Origin: Solobacterium sp.
Lineage (GTDB): Bacteria > Bacillota_I > Bacilli_A > Erysipelotrichales > Erysipelotrichaceae
Direction of reading: 5' to 3'
Length of the DNA: 34,263 bases
Assembly (NCBI GenBank): GCA_024680365.1
Contig: JAILCN010000216.1
Span: forward strand, 1-34,263
Below the pieces are notes generated by a model, which worked only from the letters and a program-made list of their open reading frames with translations, had not been told where the DNA came from and ran no database searches. Of the stretch, positions 25,322 to 34,263 are shown piece after piece (positions within the stretch are counted from its first letter, which is position 1; every line of letters begins with the position of its first letter). Position numbers and translations under genes: made by a program.

Positions 25322-27268
25322 ATGTCTGAGACGAATAACAAACACTCTGGCAGTGTGATCCTGCTCTGCCTTTCCGCCTCTCCGTCCAGTCAGAGAGTCA
25401 TCCGGACTGCCGCCAAGGCGCTGAACATTCCGGGCAGTGAAGGGATCGCGCTGTATATTGAATCACGAAATGACGCCGCTTCCGGAGACACCCAGCTGCG
25501 CGAGAACATTGAGACCGCGCGCCGCCTGGGATTTAAGATCCAGGCTCTGGAAAGCGGCGATATTGTCATGGGAATCACTGAATACGCCCGCCGTGTCAAA
25601 GCGACTGATCTGTATCTCGGCTGGAGTCCCCCGTCTTTTCTGATGTCCGCGAAAAAGCCGCTGTCAGATCAGCTTGTCAGCGCTCTGCCGGAAGTGGATA
25701 TCCATGTCATTCCTGACATGCGTTCATCCGCGTTTCCGCAGATCAGCAGAAGATCCGATCACGTCTCCTGGAATCTGCGGGATCTGCTTCTGGTGCTGGC
25801 AGTGATGGCAGCCGCGACCTTCCTGTGTCTGCTGATCGACAGATCGCGCTACAGCAACGCCAACATCATCACGATCTATATTCTCGGCGTACTGATCGCA
25901 TCCCTGCTGACATCCCATCAGATCTACGGTCTGCTGGCAGCCGTGCTGTATATCCTCTTATTCAATTTTCTGTTTATCGAACCGCGGTACAGTCTGCTGG
26001 TCTATGATCCGGAATACCTGATGACATATCTTGTCACGGTCATCGCTTCACTGCTCACCAGTTCGCTGGCAACTCGGGTCAAGACGATCGCCCGCCGTTC
26101 GGCAGAGAATGCCTATCAGGCAAAGATCCTGCTGGATACGTCCAAGCAGCTTGAGCAGGCAGCCGGAAGCAGGGATCTCATCCGCATCACCTGCGATCAG
26201 CTGTCCAATCTGCTGGACCGGACCGTGATCTTCTTCCATGAAGACAGTCAGCCGCCTTCCGTGTTCCCGGCTGCAGAAGATGCCGGTGAACAGATATACG
26301 ATCTTACCGGAGAACGGGAAGCCGTCGAATGGACAAAAGCCAATCTGCACTATTCTGGTGCGTATACGTCGCATTTCAGAAACTTCCGGTATCAGTATCT
26401 CAGTATTCACATCGAAGACCGCCGCTACGGCGTACTGGCGATCGACATGAAAAAAAAGCCGCTTTCTGATTTTGAAAGCACCCTTCTCCATTCCATTCTC
26501 CATGAATTTTCAATGGCGATGGACCATGAGAAAATGCAGCGTGAAAGACAGCTCGCGGAAGTGTTCGCGGAAAAAGAACGGATGCGGGCCGGCCTGCTTC
26601 GTTCCGTATCACATGATCTCAGAACACCGCTGACAGCGATCTACGGCAATGCCTGCAACCTGGCCGGCAACAGCAGCGTCATGACCCAGGAAGACCGCGA
26701 CAAGACCTACGCGGATATCCGGGAGGATTCTCTCTGGCTGATCGAGCAGATGGAGAACATCCTTTCCATGACAAAGCTGGAAAGCGATCCTGCCACCTCC
26801 CTGTCCGCTGAAGATATTTCAGATGTCATTGAAGAAAGCCTGCGGCATATCAATGATACAGGTTCCCATACGCTTCAGATCGATACCGGCGACGCACCGC
26901 TGTTCGCGATGATGGATCCCAAGCTGATCACCCAGGTGCTTGTCAATCTGATCAACAATGCCCTGAAATATACGCCGGAAGGATCTGCGATCACGGTCCG
27001 CGCATGGAAGCAGGACGACAGAGTCTTCGTCTCCGTCAGCGACAACGGCCCCGGCATTCCCGATGAAGAAAAGAAAAATATCTTCGATCTGTTCTACACC
27101 GGATCGCATTCCTACACAGACGCTGTCCGCAGCATGGGCATCGGCCTCAATGTCTGCGCGATGATCATGAAAGCCCACGGCAGCACGATCACTGTCGCCG
27201 ATGCGGATCCGCACGGCACCGTCTTTACATTCAGCCTTTCTGCAAAGGAGGTCAGCACTTATGAATGA
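25322..27268 (+). CDS. KdpD-like sensor histidine kinase lacking the KdpD N-terminal domain
   Basis: A 648-residue membrane kinase. Residues about 10-130 are a Usp-like domain (SVILLCLSASPSSQRVIRTAA), then four close-packed transmembrane helices at about 153-252, including FLFIEPRYSLLVYDPEYL, the KdpD DUF4118 hallmark. A GAF-like region spans about 265-400. The HisKA H-box is SVSHDLRTPL with phospho-acceptor His431. The ATPase domain has NLINNALKYTP, SDNGPGIPDEEK and GIGLNVC. The roughly 200-residue KdpD domain with Walker motifs, present in classical KdpD (about 890 residues), is absent. I start at ATG 25322 because GAGG lies 6 bases upstream. Its frame overlaps the response-regulator gene by 8 bases. 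No kdpFABC genes are in the window, so the Ktr system is the probable target. Confidence 0.92.
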   Translation: MSETNNKHSGSVILLCLSASPSSQRVIRTAAKALNIPGSEGIALYIESRNDAASGDTQLRENIETARRLGFKIQALESGDIVMGITEYARRVKATDLYLGWSPPSFLMSAKKPLSDQLVSALPEVDIHVIPDMRSSAFPQISRRSDHVSWNLRDLLLVLAVMAAATFLCLLIDRSRYSNANIITIYILGVLIASLLTSHQIYGLLAAVLYILLFNFLFIEPRYSLLVYDPEYLMTYLVTVIASLLTSSLATRVKTIARRSAENAYQAKILLDTSKQLEQAAGSRDLIRITCDQLSNLLDRTVIFFHEDSQPPSVFPAAEDAGEQIYDLTGEREAVEWTKANLHYSGAYTSHFRNFRYQYLSIHIEDRRYGVLAIDMKKKPLSDFESTLLHSILHEFSMAMDHEKMQRERQLAEVFAEKERMRAGLLRSVSHDLRTPLTAIYGNACNLAGNSSVMTQEDRDKTYADIREDSLWLIEQMENILSMTKLESDPATSLSAEDISDVIEESLRHINDTGSHTLQIDTGDAPLFAMMDPKLITQVLVNLINNALKYTPEGSAITVRAWKQDDRVFVSVSDNGPGIPDEEKKNIFDLFYTGSHSYTDAVRSMGIGLNVCAMIMKAHGSTITVADADPHGTVFTFSLSAKEVSTYE

Positions 27269-27965
27269 CATGAAAATACTGGTTGTCGAAGATGACCGCT
27301 CCGTTTCCAACCTCATCACAACGACGCTCAAGATCAACGGATGCACCTCTTACCAGAGTGCGTCAACCGGAAACCAGGCGATTGCCCTCTGCTCTTCGAT
27401 GAATCCCGACCTGATCCTGCTTGATCTCGGTCTGCCTGACATCGATGGCATCGAAGTGATCCGCACTGTCCGTTCCTGGTCTTCAGCTGTGATCATCATT
27501 ATCAGTGCCCGCGGCGAAGACAGCGACAAGATCGAAGCGCTGGACAGCGGCGCTGACGATTATCTGACCAAGCCATTCTCTGTCGATGAAATGATGGCAC
27601 GGATACGGGCTGCTCACAGACGCATGCTGTATCTGCGCGCCAACACGGAAACGAGGCCGGAATTCATCAACGGCTATCTGCGCATCGATTATGCCTCAAA
27701 CCTTGTCTATGTGCATGATACGGAGATCCATCTGACCAATATTGAATACAAGCTGCTCACCCTGCTGGCCCGCAGCGTCGGCAAAGTGCTGACGCACACA
27801 TATATCATCGACCGTGTCTGGGGCGGCGAAATGGCAGCCGATATCGTATCCCTGCGGGTGTATATGAACTCGCTCCGCAAAAAACTGAAACAGGCATCGA
27901 ACGAAGATCTGATCCGCACGCACGTCGGCATCGGATACCAGATGGTGCGTATTGAACCGCAGTGA
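27261..27965 (+). CDS. KdpE-like OmpR-family response regulator
   Basis: A 234-residue regulator. The receiver domain (about 4-118) has the acidic pair EDD at 10-12, phospho-acceptor Asp55 in LILLDLGLPDIDG, the Thr/Ser switch at IISARGED and Lys in DYLTKPF. The winged-helix DNA-binding domain spans about 140-230, with LTNIEYKLLTLLARSVGKVLTHTYI and VSLRVYMNSLRKKL, typical of KdpE. AAAGGAGG precedes the ATG at 27261, and the start overlaps the kinase end, so the pair is co-translated. Its likely targets include the repeats upstream of ktrB. Confidence 0.95.
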   Translation: MNDMKILVVEDDRSVSNLITTTLKINGCTSYQSASTGNQAIALCSSMNPDLILLDLGLPDIDGIEVIRTVRSWSSAVIIIISARGEDSDKIEALDSGADDYLTKPFSVDEMMARIRAAHRRMLYLRANTETRPEFINGYLRIDYASNLVYVHDTEIHLTNIEYKLLTLLARSVGKVLTHTYIIDRVWGGEMAADIVSLRVYMNSLRKKLKQASNEDLIRTHVGIGYQMVRIEPQ

Positions 27966-27978
27966 TCTGCGGTTTTTT
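27955..27978 (+). terminator. Terminator of the ktr / two-component region
   Basis: AACCGCAG-TGAT-CTGCGGTT, an 8-bp perfect stem overlapping the regulator's stop codon, followed by Ts. Confidence 0.9.
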
Positions 27979-27982
27979 CATG

Positions 27983-28006
27983 AAAAAAGGCATCCGAAGA
28001 TGCCTT
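27983..28006 (-). terminator. Terminator of groESL
   Basis: Leftwards, AAGGCATC-TTCG-GATGCCTT closes a C(UUCG)G tetraloop and runs into a T tract. It faces the plus-strand terminator only 5 bases away. Confidence 0.9.
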
Positions 28007-28018
28007 GTGTTCAGTTAA

Positions 28019-29928
<1,910 letters not shown>

Positions 29929-29946
29929 ATCATAGCCTCCTTTGCT

Positions 29947-29973
29947 TTAGCACTCTGAACTCTCGTCTGCTAA
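29947..29973. promoter_or_regulatory. CIRCE element (HrcA operator) of groESL
   Basis: TTAGCACTC, a 9-bp spacer and GTCTGCTAA match the CIRCE inverted repeat (TTAGCACTC-N9-GAGTGCTAA). One arm is perfect, the other has two changes. It lies between the promoter and groES. hrcA is not in the window. Confidence 0.88.
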
Positions 29974-29981
29974 CACTATGT

Positions 29982-30009
29982 ATTATAGCTTTCTTTATCA
30001 CTGTGTCAA
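29982..30009 (-). promoter_or_regulatory. Sigma-A promoter of groESL
   Basis: Leftwards, perfect TTGACA (30009-30004), a 16-bp spacer and perfect TATAAT (29987-29982), just upstream of CIRCE. Confidence 0.88.
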
Positions 30010-30057
30010 GGCGAGTGCCAGCAATTTTTGAACTTTTCCCGCTGTGCCTTTCCACTG

Positions 30058-30063
30058 TATAAT
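30058..30063 (+). promoter_or_regulatory. -10 box of the GT39 gene, implying a leaderless mRNA
   Basis: TATAAT ends 7 bases before the ATG at 30071, so transcription would begin at or next to the start codon. No ribosome site and no clear -35 are visible. Confidence 0.45.
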
Positions 30064-30070
30064 AGATGGC

Positions 30071-32044
30071 ATGGAAACGATCGGATATACATTATTCAGA
30101 GATACTGAAATCCCTGCCATCGCGCTTGTCTGCCTGGCAGTTTCACTTTTGATCTGGCTGCTCTTCAGCCGGATCCCCTTTTCCGAAAAAGAAGAAGGAC
30201 CTGTAAAGCCGATGCGCATCGGCCGTCCGTCGCGCCCGAAAGCCCGCTGGAGCAGAGCGGATGTGCGCAATGTCTGCCTGATCACCGCGGTCTACGCCGT
30301 CGTATCACTATGGAAGCTTGGATCTCCGGTCTTTCCGACGACCCTGTGGCAGCCTTCCTTCCAGGATGACGGTCAGGACGTTGTCTTCCAGCTTCCGGAA
30401 GAGACTGCGTTTGATGCGGTCTATGCCCTGGCGGCGGAGGGTGACAACAATTCCAACCCGGACGCCTACCAGCTCGGCTTCCACAACATCACCGTCTACG
30501 GTTCCAATGATTATGAAACATGGGATGAGATCGGTGTCCTGGACGACTACAGCATCTATCAGTATTCCATGCTGTACGGCAGCTGGGACTACCGCTATGT
30601 CTGGTTCCGCTTCATCTCAAAGAGCGACTGCATTGCCGAGATCGGCCTGCGCAGCAGTGTGAACGGCGAGCATTTCATACCCATATCCGTCTATGCCGAC
30701 GGCGGCAGAGATTCGAAATATCCGGCTGAACTGCTGATCGACGAGCAGGACAAGCTGGTCCTCTATCCGACTTACTATGATGAAGGTTACTTCGATGAAG
30801 TCTATCATCCGCGCAACGCCTGGGAGGTCGCGAACGGACAGTACATGTATGCCAGCGTACATCCGCTTCTTGGCACCAATATCATGGCTCTCTTCATCCG
30901 CCTCTTCGGCATGTCGCCGCTGGTCTGGCGGATCGGCGGCGCGGTCTGCGGCATCCTGATGGTTCCCGTCATGTATGCCCTGCTGAAGCTGCTGTTTGCG
31001 GAAACGGTCTGGTGCACGGCCGGCACCGTGCTTCTGGCCGGTGACTTCATGCATCTGACGACATCCCGCATCGGCACTCTCGAACCATACAGCCTGCTGT
31101 TTATCATGATCATGTTCTGGTACATGATCCGCTACTTCTTCACATCGTTCTATGACACGCCGCTGAAGGATACGCTGAAGCTTCTCCTGATCTGCGGCAT
31201 CTGGACCGGCATCGCGATCGCCGCGAAGTGGACAGCCTGCTACGGCGCGGTCGGTCTTGCGATCATTCTCTTTACCAACTGGATCACAAGGGCGCTGGAA
31301 TACAAAAAGGCACTGGCAGTGCTGAAAGATCCGGAAGCAGATGATGATCTGCGTCAGGAAGCGGAACATATCAAAGCGGTCTTCCCGAAAGCCCTGACGA
31401 CAAGCATCCTGCTGTGCTTCCTCTTCTTCATCTTTATCCCGGCAGCCATCTACTGGCTTTCCTTCCTGCCCGATCACATCTGGCGCAATGACACCTGGTC
31501 CATCGCGAACATCTGGAAGCACTCTGTTTCCATGTACCGCTACCATGCTGATCTGGAAGCGACCCACCCCTACCAGTCTTCCTGGTACATGTGGATCGTC
31601 GACGCAAGACCCATGTGGTATTACCTCGGCCACGACCAGAACGGCTATATGCACACGATCTCCTGCTTCTCCAATCCGCTGCTGACCTGGGTCGGCCTGC
31701 CCGCTTCGCTGTATGTCTTTTACGAAGCGCTGCGGAAGCGCAAGGCGGAAGCATGGATCATCACCGTCGGCATCCTGACGACGCTTGGCCCCTGGGTATC
31801 CTTCGTGCAGCGCTGCGTCTTCTCGTATCACTATTACCCGACCAGCATCTTTACCGCCATGGCGATCATCTGTTTCTTCCGCAGCATGGAAAAGAAAGAT
31901 GGGAAATGGCGCAATCTGCTGTATGCCTTCCTGGCTGTCTATGTCTTCCTGTTCGTGCTCTTTTTGCCAGCAACTGCCGGATTCGGCACGTCTCAGGCGT
32001 ATATTAAAATGCTGGAGTGGTTCCCCAGCTGGTATTTCGGATGA
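30071..32044 (+). CDS. PMT/GT39-type membrane glycosyltransferase with an inserted beta-rich domain
   Basis: A 657-residue GT-C membrane protein. Two N-terminal helices (about 12-33 and 66-82) are followed by an extracytoplasmic insertion (about 88-225), rich in aromatic and Asp/Asn residues, that looks like a discoidin / F5/8-type-C fold (FQDDGQDVVFQLPEE ... HNITVYGSNDYETWDEIG). Then come the catalytic-loop motif FDEVYHPRNAWE (241-252), with the Asp-Glu pair of protein O-mannosyltransferases, and HPLLGTN (264-270). About nine more helices follow. It should transfer a sugar from a polyprenyl-phosphate carrier to protein or glycan outside the cell. I start at ATG 30071. The upstream GTG would place the -10 box inside the gene. 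Its stop overlaps the next gene (ATGA). Confidence 0.88.
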   Translation: METIGYTLFRDTEIPAIALVCLAVSLLIWLLFSRIPFSEKEEGPVKPMRIGRPSRPKARWSRADVRNVCLITAVYAVVSLWKLGSPVFPTTLWQPSFQDDGQDVVFQLPEETAFDAVYALAAEGDNNSNPDAYQLGFHNITVYGSNDYETWDEIGVLDDYSIYQYSMLYGSWDYRYVWFRFISKSDCIAEIGLRSSVNGEHFIPISVYADGGRDSKYPAELLIDEQDKLVLYPTYYDEGYFDEVYHPRNAWEVANGQYMYASVHPLLGTNIMALFIRLFGMSPLVWRIGGAVCGILMVPVMYALLKLLFAETVWCTAGTVLLAGDFMHLTTSRIGTLEPYSLLFIMIMFWYMIRYFFTSFYDTPLKDTLKLLLICGIWTGIAIAAKWTACYGAVGLAIILFTNWITRALEYKKALAVLKDPEADDDLRQEAEHIKAVFPKALTTSILLCFLFFIFIPAAIYWLSFLPDHIWRNDTWSIANIWKHSVSMYRYHADLEATHPYQSSWYMWIVDARPMWYYLGHDQNGYMHTISCFSNPLLTWVGLPASLYVFYEALRKRKAEAWIITVGILTTLGPWVSFVQRCVFSYHYYPTSIFTAMAIICFFRSMEKKDGKWRNLLYAFLAVYVFLFVLFLPATAGFGTSQAYIKMLEWFPSWYFG

Positions 32045-33750
32045 AAACATTTCTCAGAAAACACGGTATCGATCTGGCAGCCGGTCTGCTGATGACAGTG
32101 ATCGTATTGTTTCCGTATCTGACAAAGGCGTTTCTGCCCATCGAGCACGATACGTTCTTTCATCTGTCCAGGATCGAGAATCTTTCAAAAGCGATCCGGG
32201 ACGGCTCGTTTCTGCCGGCTGTTTATCCGTATGAAAACGGCGGCTACGGCTATGCAAGCCCGCTGTTCTACAGCGACGTCTTTCTGATCGTTCCCGCTCT
32301 TCTCCATATCGCCGGACTGCCGCTGACCTTCTGCTACAAATTCATAGTCTTCGTGTTCACATACGCCTCCGCGCTTACCATGATGTGGCTGGCGTTCCAT
32401 ATCACGAAGAAGCGGTCTGTCAGTCTGCTGGCTGCCTGCATCTATCTGTTCTCCAATTACCGGATCACCGATATCTATGTCCGCGGTGCCCTCGGTGAGT
32501 GTCTCGCGTTTGCGCCGCTGCCGCTCGTCATCCTCGGCATGTATATGATCATGGCGGAAAAAGACACGGAAAAATGGCCGGTACTGACGGCAGGCCTTTC
32601 GGTGCTTGCCCTCTGTCACAACCTGACGTTCCTGTTCGGCTCCGTTCTGTGTGTGATCTTCTTCCTCGTCATGGTCCGCAGTCTGAACAAAGACATGTTC
32701 ATTTCTCTGTGCAAGGGCGTGGGATGCGCGTTCCTGTTAACGTCCTTCTATACGATCCCGATGATCGAACAGCTGCGCTCGCAGAAATTCATCGTCGGTC
32801 TCTACGCCGCATCCAGCGACCTCGGTTCAGCTGCCATGTCCTTCCGGCAGTTCTTCGCCAACAAAACGATCTTCGGCTTCTCCGGACACGCAACGCCGCC
32901 GGAATCAGCGATGCTGGTCAACGTCGGTCTTTCCGCAACGTTCCTGCCGCTGCTGTATCTCTTCTGCAAAGAAAAAAACAGATTCATGACAGCCATGGTG
33001 ATCCTGGGATATATCTTCCTGATCCTGCCGGGCACCTGGACGCCATGGGATCATCTGACCTTCCTGCGCGTCATCCAGTTCCCCTGGCGGCTGAGCACGC
33101 CTGCTCTGCTTCTGCTGTGCGTACCGGCTGCATATGCCTGCTGTGAACTGTTTCCGAAAGCGGTCATCCCGGTCTTCTGTCTGATCCTGTCAGCGGAATG
33201 CGTCTGGCATGTGCTTCCGGTCTATACCCGGACATTCGGCATGCCTTCCGGCATGAGCTGGGATGAGGTGCTGGACGGCGCATTATGCGATCCGTATTAC
33301 TCCGCCTATTATGTCAGAGTGGAACTTGCCGGTGCCGACTATCTGCCCCAGAACGCGCCTGATTTCCGCGGCCGCGACGGCAGTCTGCGGATCAACGGCA
33401 TTCCCCGTCCGGAAATAGAAATGAAGAAATACAGCACCCGTCTTCTCTTCGAACTTGATGAAGCAGACTGTGCCGTCAGCCTGCCGATCACCTGGTACAA
33501 AGGCTATCTGATCACCAGGACCTATGAAGGAAAAACCGAGATCCTGAAGGCTATGCCGGATACAGAAGCGATGGTCAGCTTCTATTCCGCAGGTCCCGGC
33601 ACCTACGTGTGCATGTATCAGGATACCGGCGTGCGCACCGCGTTTATGAATGTCACCTGGATCACAGCAGTCCTGCTGATCCTGCTTGCGGCGGACAGAA
33701 GAAATGGCGGAAAGATCATCGCCAGGATACGGAAAAACCTTCCCTTCTGA
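32041..33750 (+). CDS. Polytopic membrane protein, PTPS-related / YfhO-like glycan protein
   Basis: A 569-residue membrane protein with about 11-12 transmembrane helices, probably GT-C fold. Shortly after the first helix it has EHDTFFHLSRIENLSKAI and later GGYGYASPLFY (about residues 70-80), the motif of membrane proteins labelled 6-pyruvoyl-tetrahydropterin-synthase-related, relatives of oligosaccharyltransferase-like enzymes. Asp-x-x-x-His there is a plausible catalytic pair. A soluble C-terminal region (about 400-545) precedes a final helix. I chose ATG 32041 because it overlaps the GT39 stop, giving translational coupling. The donor and acceptor are unknown. The pair probably works together in surface glycosylation. 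Confidence 0.85.
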   Translation: MKTFLRKHGIDLAAGLLMTVIVLFPYLTKAFLPIEHDTFFHLSRIENLSKAIRDGSFLPAVYPYENGGYGYASPLFYSDVFLIVPALLHIAGLPLTFCYKFIVFVFTYASALTMMWLAFHITKKRSVSLLAACIYLFSNYRITDIYVRGALGECLAFAPLPLVILGMYMIMAEKDTEKWPVLTAGLSVLALCHNLTFLFGSVLCVIFFLVMVRSLNKDMFISLCKGVGCAFLLTSFYTIPMIEQLRSQKFIVGLYAASSDLGSAAMSFRQFFANKTIFGFSGHATPPESAMLVNVGLSATFLPLLYLFCKEKNRFMTAMVILGYIFLILPGTWTPWDHLTFLRVIQFPWRLSTPALLLLCVPAAYACCELFPKAVIPVFCLILSAECVWHVLPVYTRTFGMPSGMSWDEVLDGALCDPYYSAYYVRVELAGADYLPQNAPDFRGRDGSLRINGIPRPEIEMKKYSTRLLFELDEADCAVSLPITWYKGYLITRTYEGKTEILKAMPDTEAMVSFYSAGPGTYVCMYQDTGVRTAFMNVTWITAVLLILLAADRRNGGKIIARIRKNLPF

Positions 33751-33784
33751 TCCGTACAGACGGACTGAGCGTCAAATATGTACA

Positions 33785-33824
33785 AAACAGGCTGACCGAT
33801 ACATCACCGGGACAGCCTGTTTTT
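33785..33824 (+). terminator. Terminator after the glycosyltransferase pair
   Basis: AAACAGGCTG (33785-33794) pairs with CAGCCTGTTT (33813-33822), with an 18-base loop, followed by Ts. Confidence 0.78.
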
Positions 33825-33862
33825 GCATGGCTGAGCCTTCATGCGGATCTTTCTGTTTAACT

Positions 33863-33882
33863 GATTAAGTATCGACTAAATC
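33863..33882. promoter_or_regulatory. Candidate ArsR-type operator
   Basis: GATTAAGT-ATCG-ACTAAATC is an inverted repeat with 7 of 8 arm bases complementary. It covers the likely -35 box of the downstream regulator gene, as autoregulated ArsR genes often show. Confidence 0.45.
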
Positions 33883-33900
33883 AAATACGGCAATTATAAT
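33872..33900 (+). promoter_or_regulatory. Promoter of the ArsR-type gene
   Basis: TCGACT (33872-33877), 17 bp, consensus TATAAT (33895-33900), about 30 bases before the start codon. Confidence 0.6.
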
Positions 33901-33930
33901 AAATTCATTACAGAATCAGGGAGGTACCGC

Positions 33931-34140
33931 ATGCATATCACCGTGATGCTGAAAGCCCTGGGAGACCCCACGCGGCTTTCCATTTTTCAGCAGCTTCTGA
34001 TCCGGAAACACTGCGTCCGTTCTCTGTCAAAAAAGCTCGGGATCACAGAATCAGCCGTCTCCCAGCACATGAAAGTACTAAAGGAAGCAGATATGGTCTA
34101 TGGGGAACGTTTCGGATATCACATTCATAACATAATTTAG
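33931..34140 (+). CDS. ArsR-type winged-helix regulator, apparently 3'-truncated
   Basis: A 69-residue protein with the core of an ArsR/SmtB domain: MLKALGDPTRLSIFQQLL, the recognition helix region ITESAVSQHMKVLKEADMV, and the start of the wing YGERFGYHIH. Family members usually run about 90-110 residues, with a further beta strand and a C-terminal dimer helix. Here the frame ends abruptly at HNII and the stop codon TAG directly abuts the hairpin end of an insertion sequence. GGGAGG lies 7 bases before the ATG. No metal-binding Cys pair is obvious (one Cys, residue 28). It probably regulates its own promoter. Function after truncation is doubtful because the dimer helix is missing. Confidence 0.75.
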   Translation: MHITVMLKALGDPTRLSIFQQLLIRKHCVRSLSKKLGITESAVSQHMKVLKEADMVYGERFGYHIHNII

Positions 34141-34149
34141 CGGCGGAAA

Positions 34150-34171
34150 CCCACTTACTTCAGTAGGTGGG
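34150..34171. repeat. IS end hairpin
   Basis: CCCAC-T-TACT, TC loop, AGTA-G-GTGGG. The mispaired T and G positions within the stem are typical of the bulged hairpins recognised by single-strand IS200/IS605 transposases. Confidence 0.7.
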
Positions 34172-34194
34172 AGGAGCCGCTTTCTCCTTTCTGT

Positions 34195-34263
34195 TTAGCC
34201 TTGCTCGGCTATGTACCTTTCGATAGTTGCTGATGATACTTCTCCGACGCTACAGGCAAAGTA
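34195..34263 (-). CDS. tnpA: C-terminal end of IS200/IS605 TnpA (Y1 transposase), partial
   Basis: The last 22 codons and the stop of a gene that enters from the right edge. The frame is open to the window end and reads SVGEVSSATIERYIAEQG at its C-terminus. This matches the tail of IS200-type transposases, where a strand YF-x-x-SVG is followed by a helix ending in I-x-x-YI-x-x-Q. The Y1 catalytic tyrosine and HUH motif would lie outside the window. The hairpin end of the element follows 14 bases after the stop. Confidence 0.7.
   Translation of the reverse strand, partial: YFACSVGEVSSATIERYIAEQG

Larger units (their letters stand above)
34139..34263 (-). mobile_element. Right end of an IS200/IS605-family element (partial)
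   Basis: A subterminal hairpin and the C-terminus of a Y1-type transposase define the end of an element entering from the right edge. The hairpin has an outer stem AGCGGC/GCCGCT (34139-34144, 34176-34181) and an inner, imperfect stem CCCAC-T-TACT / AGTA-G-GTGGG (34150-34171). Such subterminal hairpins are the recognition sites of TnpA in this family, which has no terminal inverted repeats and makes no target duplication. The outer boundary probably lies at about 34128-34140. Confidence 0.7.

Noticed and set aside
23068-27965. A kdpFABC potassium ATPase locus
   Set aside because: The kinase and regulator are KdpDE-like, but the transport genes are KtrB and KtrA types; no P-type ATPase is encoded.
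30010-30023. A second CIRCE copy upstream of the groESL promoter
   Set aside because: Only a single GAGTGC-like half-site (GAGTGCCAGCAA) is present with no partner arm at the right distance.
30617-32050. A 477-codon minus-strand open frame opposite the GT39 gene
   Set aside because: Low-complexity Gln, His, Asp and Arg composition, and it covers a coupled, motif-bearing membrane protein on the other strand.

Overview
The window reads as a Bacillota (Firmicutes) chromosome of roughly balanced base composition, most likely a gut or oral anaerobe of the Erysipelotrichia type. The reasons are strong GGAGG-type ribosome sites, a CIRCE-controlled groESL pair, a PotRABCD polyamine cluster, a KtrB/KtrA potassium system, a GPH sugar symporter with GH2 and GH78 enzymes, and an acetyl-CoA-type MetA paired with MetY. 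The lineage is inferred from gene content, not from a marker gene. Genes are dense and mostly in tightly spaced or overlapping operons.

Layout. (1) 1-8269: a sugar-utilisation locus on the minus strand: GPH symporter, GH2 glycosidase, sugar isomerase/epimerase, GH78 alpha-L-rhamnosidase, and the first codons of a further gene running off the left edge. It diverges from an AraC-family regulator on the plus strand. Between them are two 15-bp direct repeats 21 bp apart, abutting a likely promoter. (2) 8338-10573: metY-metA, methionine synthesis by direct sulfhydrylation of O-acetylhomoserine. (3) 10687-11494: tRNA-Cys, tRNA-Leu and a GNAT acetyltransferase with a -10 box only 6 bp from its ATG. 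(4) 11597-16981: a polyamine operon, regulator-potA-potB-potC-potD, with an unrecognised gene coupled to its end. PotA carries a duplicated repeat inserted in its C-terminal domain. The promoter is flanked by two GTTTA...TAAAC operators. (5) 17157-20268: thioredoxin, nagB with a LacX-like epimerase, and pta. (6) 20333-22886: a GtrA / polytopic membrane protein / HAD phosphatase cassette, probably for envelope glycans. (7) 23068-27965: ktrB-ktrA, a small membrane protein, and a KdpD/KdpE-like two-component system whose kinase lacks the KdpD N-terminal domain. The ktrB promoter region has TTAA-based direct repeats with 11-bp spacing. (8) 28019-29928: groES-groEL under a degenerate CIRCE element. 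(9) 30071-33750: two GT-C type membrane glycosyltransferase-like proteins, one with an inserted beta-rich extracytoplasmic domain. (10) 33931-34263: a short ArsR-type regulator that appears cut by the right end of an IS200/IS605-family element, whose TnpA C-terminus leaves the window.

How the genes fit together. The AraC gene probably switches on uptake and hydrolysis of a rhamnose-containing or beta-linked glycoside. The pot regulator probably senses polyamines and controls its own transporter. The KdpDE-like pair most likely controls the Ktr potassium system, since no kdpFABC genes are present. These regulatory links are inferred from adjacency and from candidate binding sites read in the sequence.
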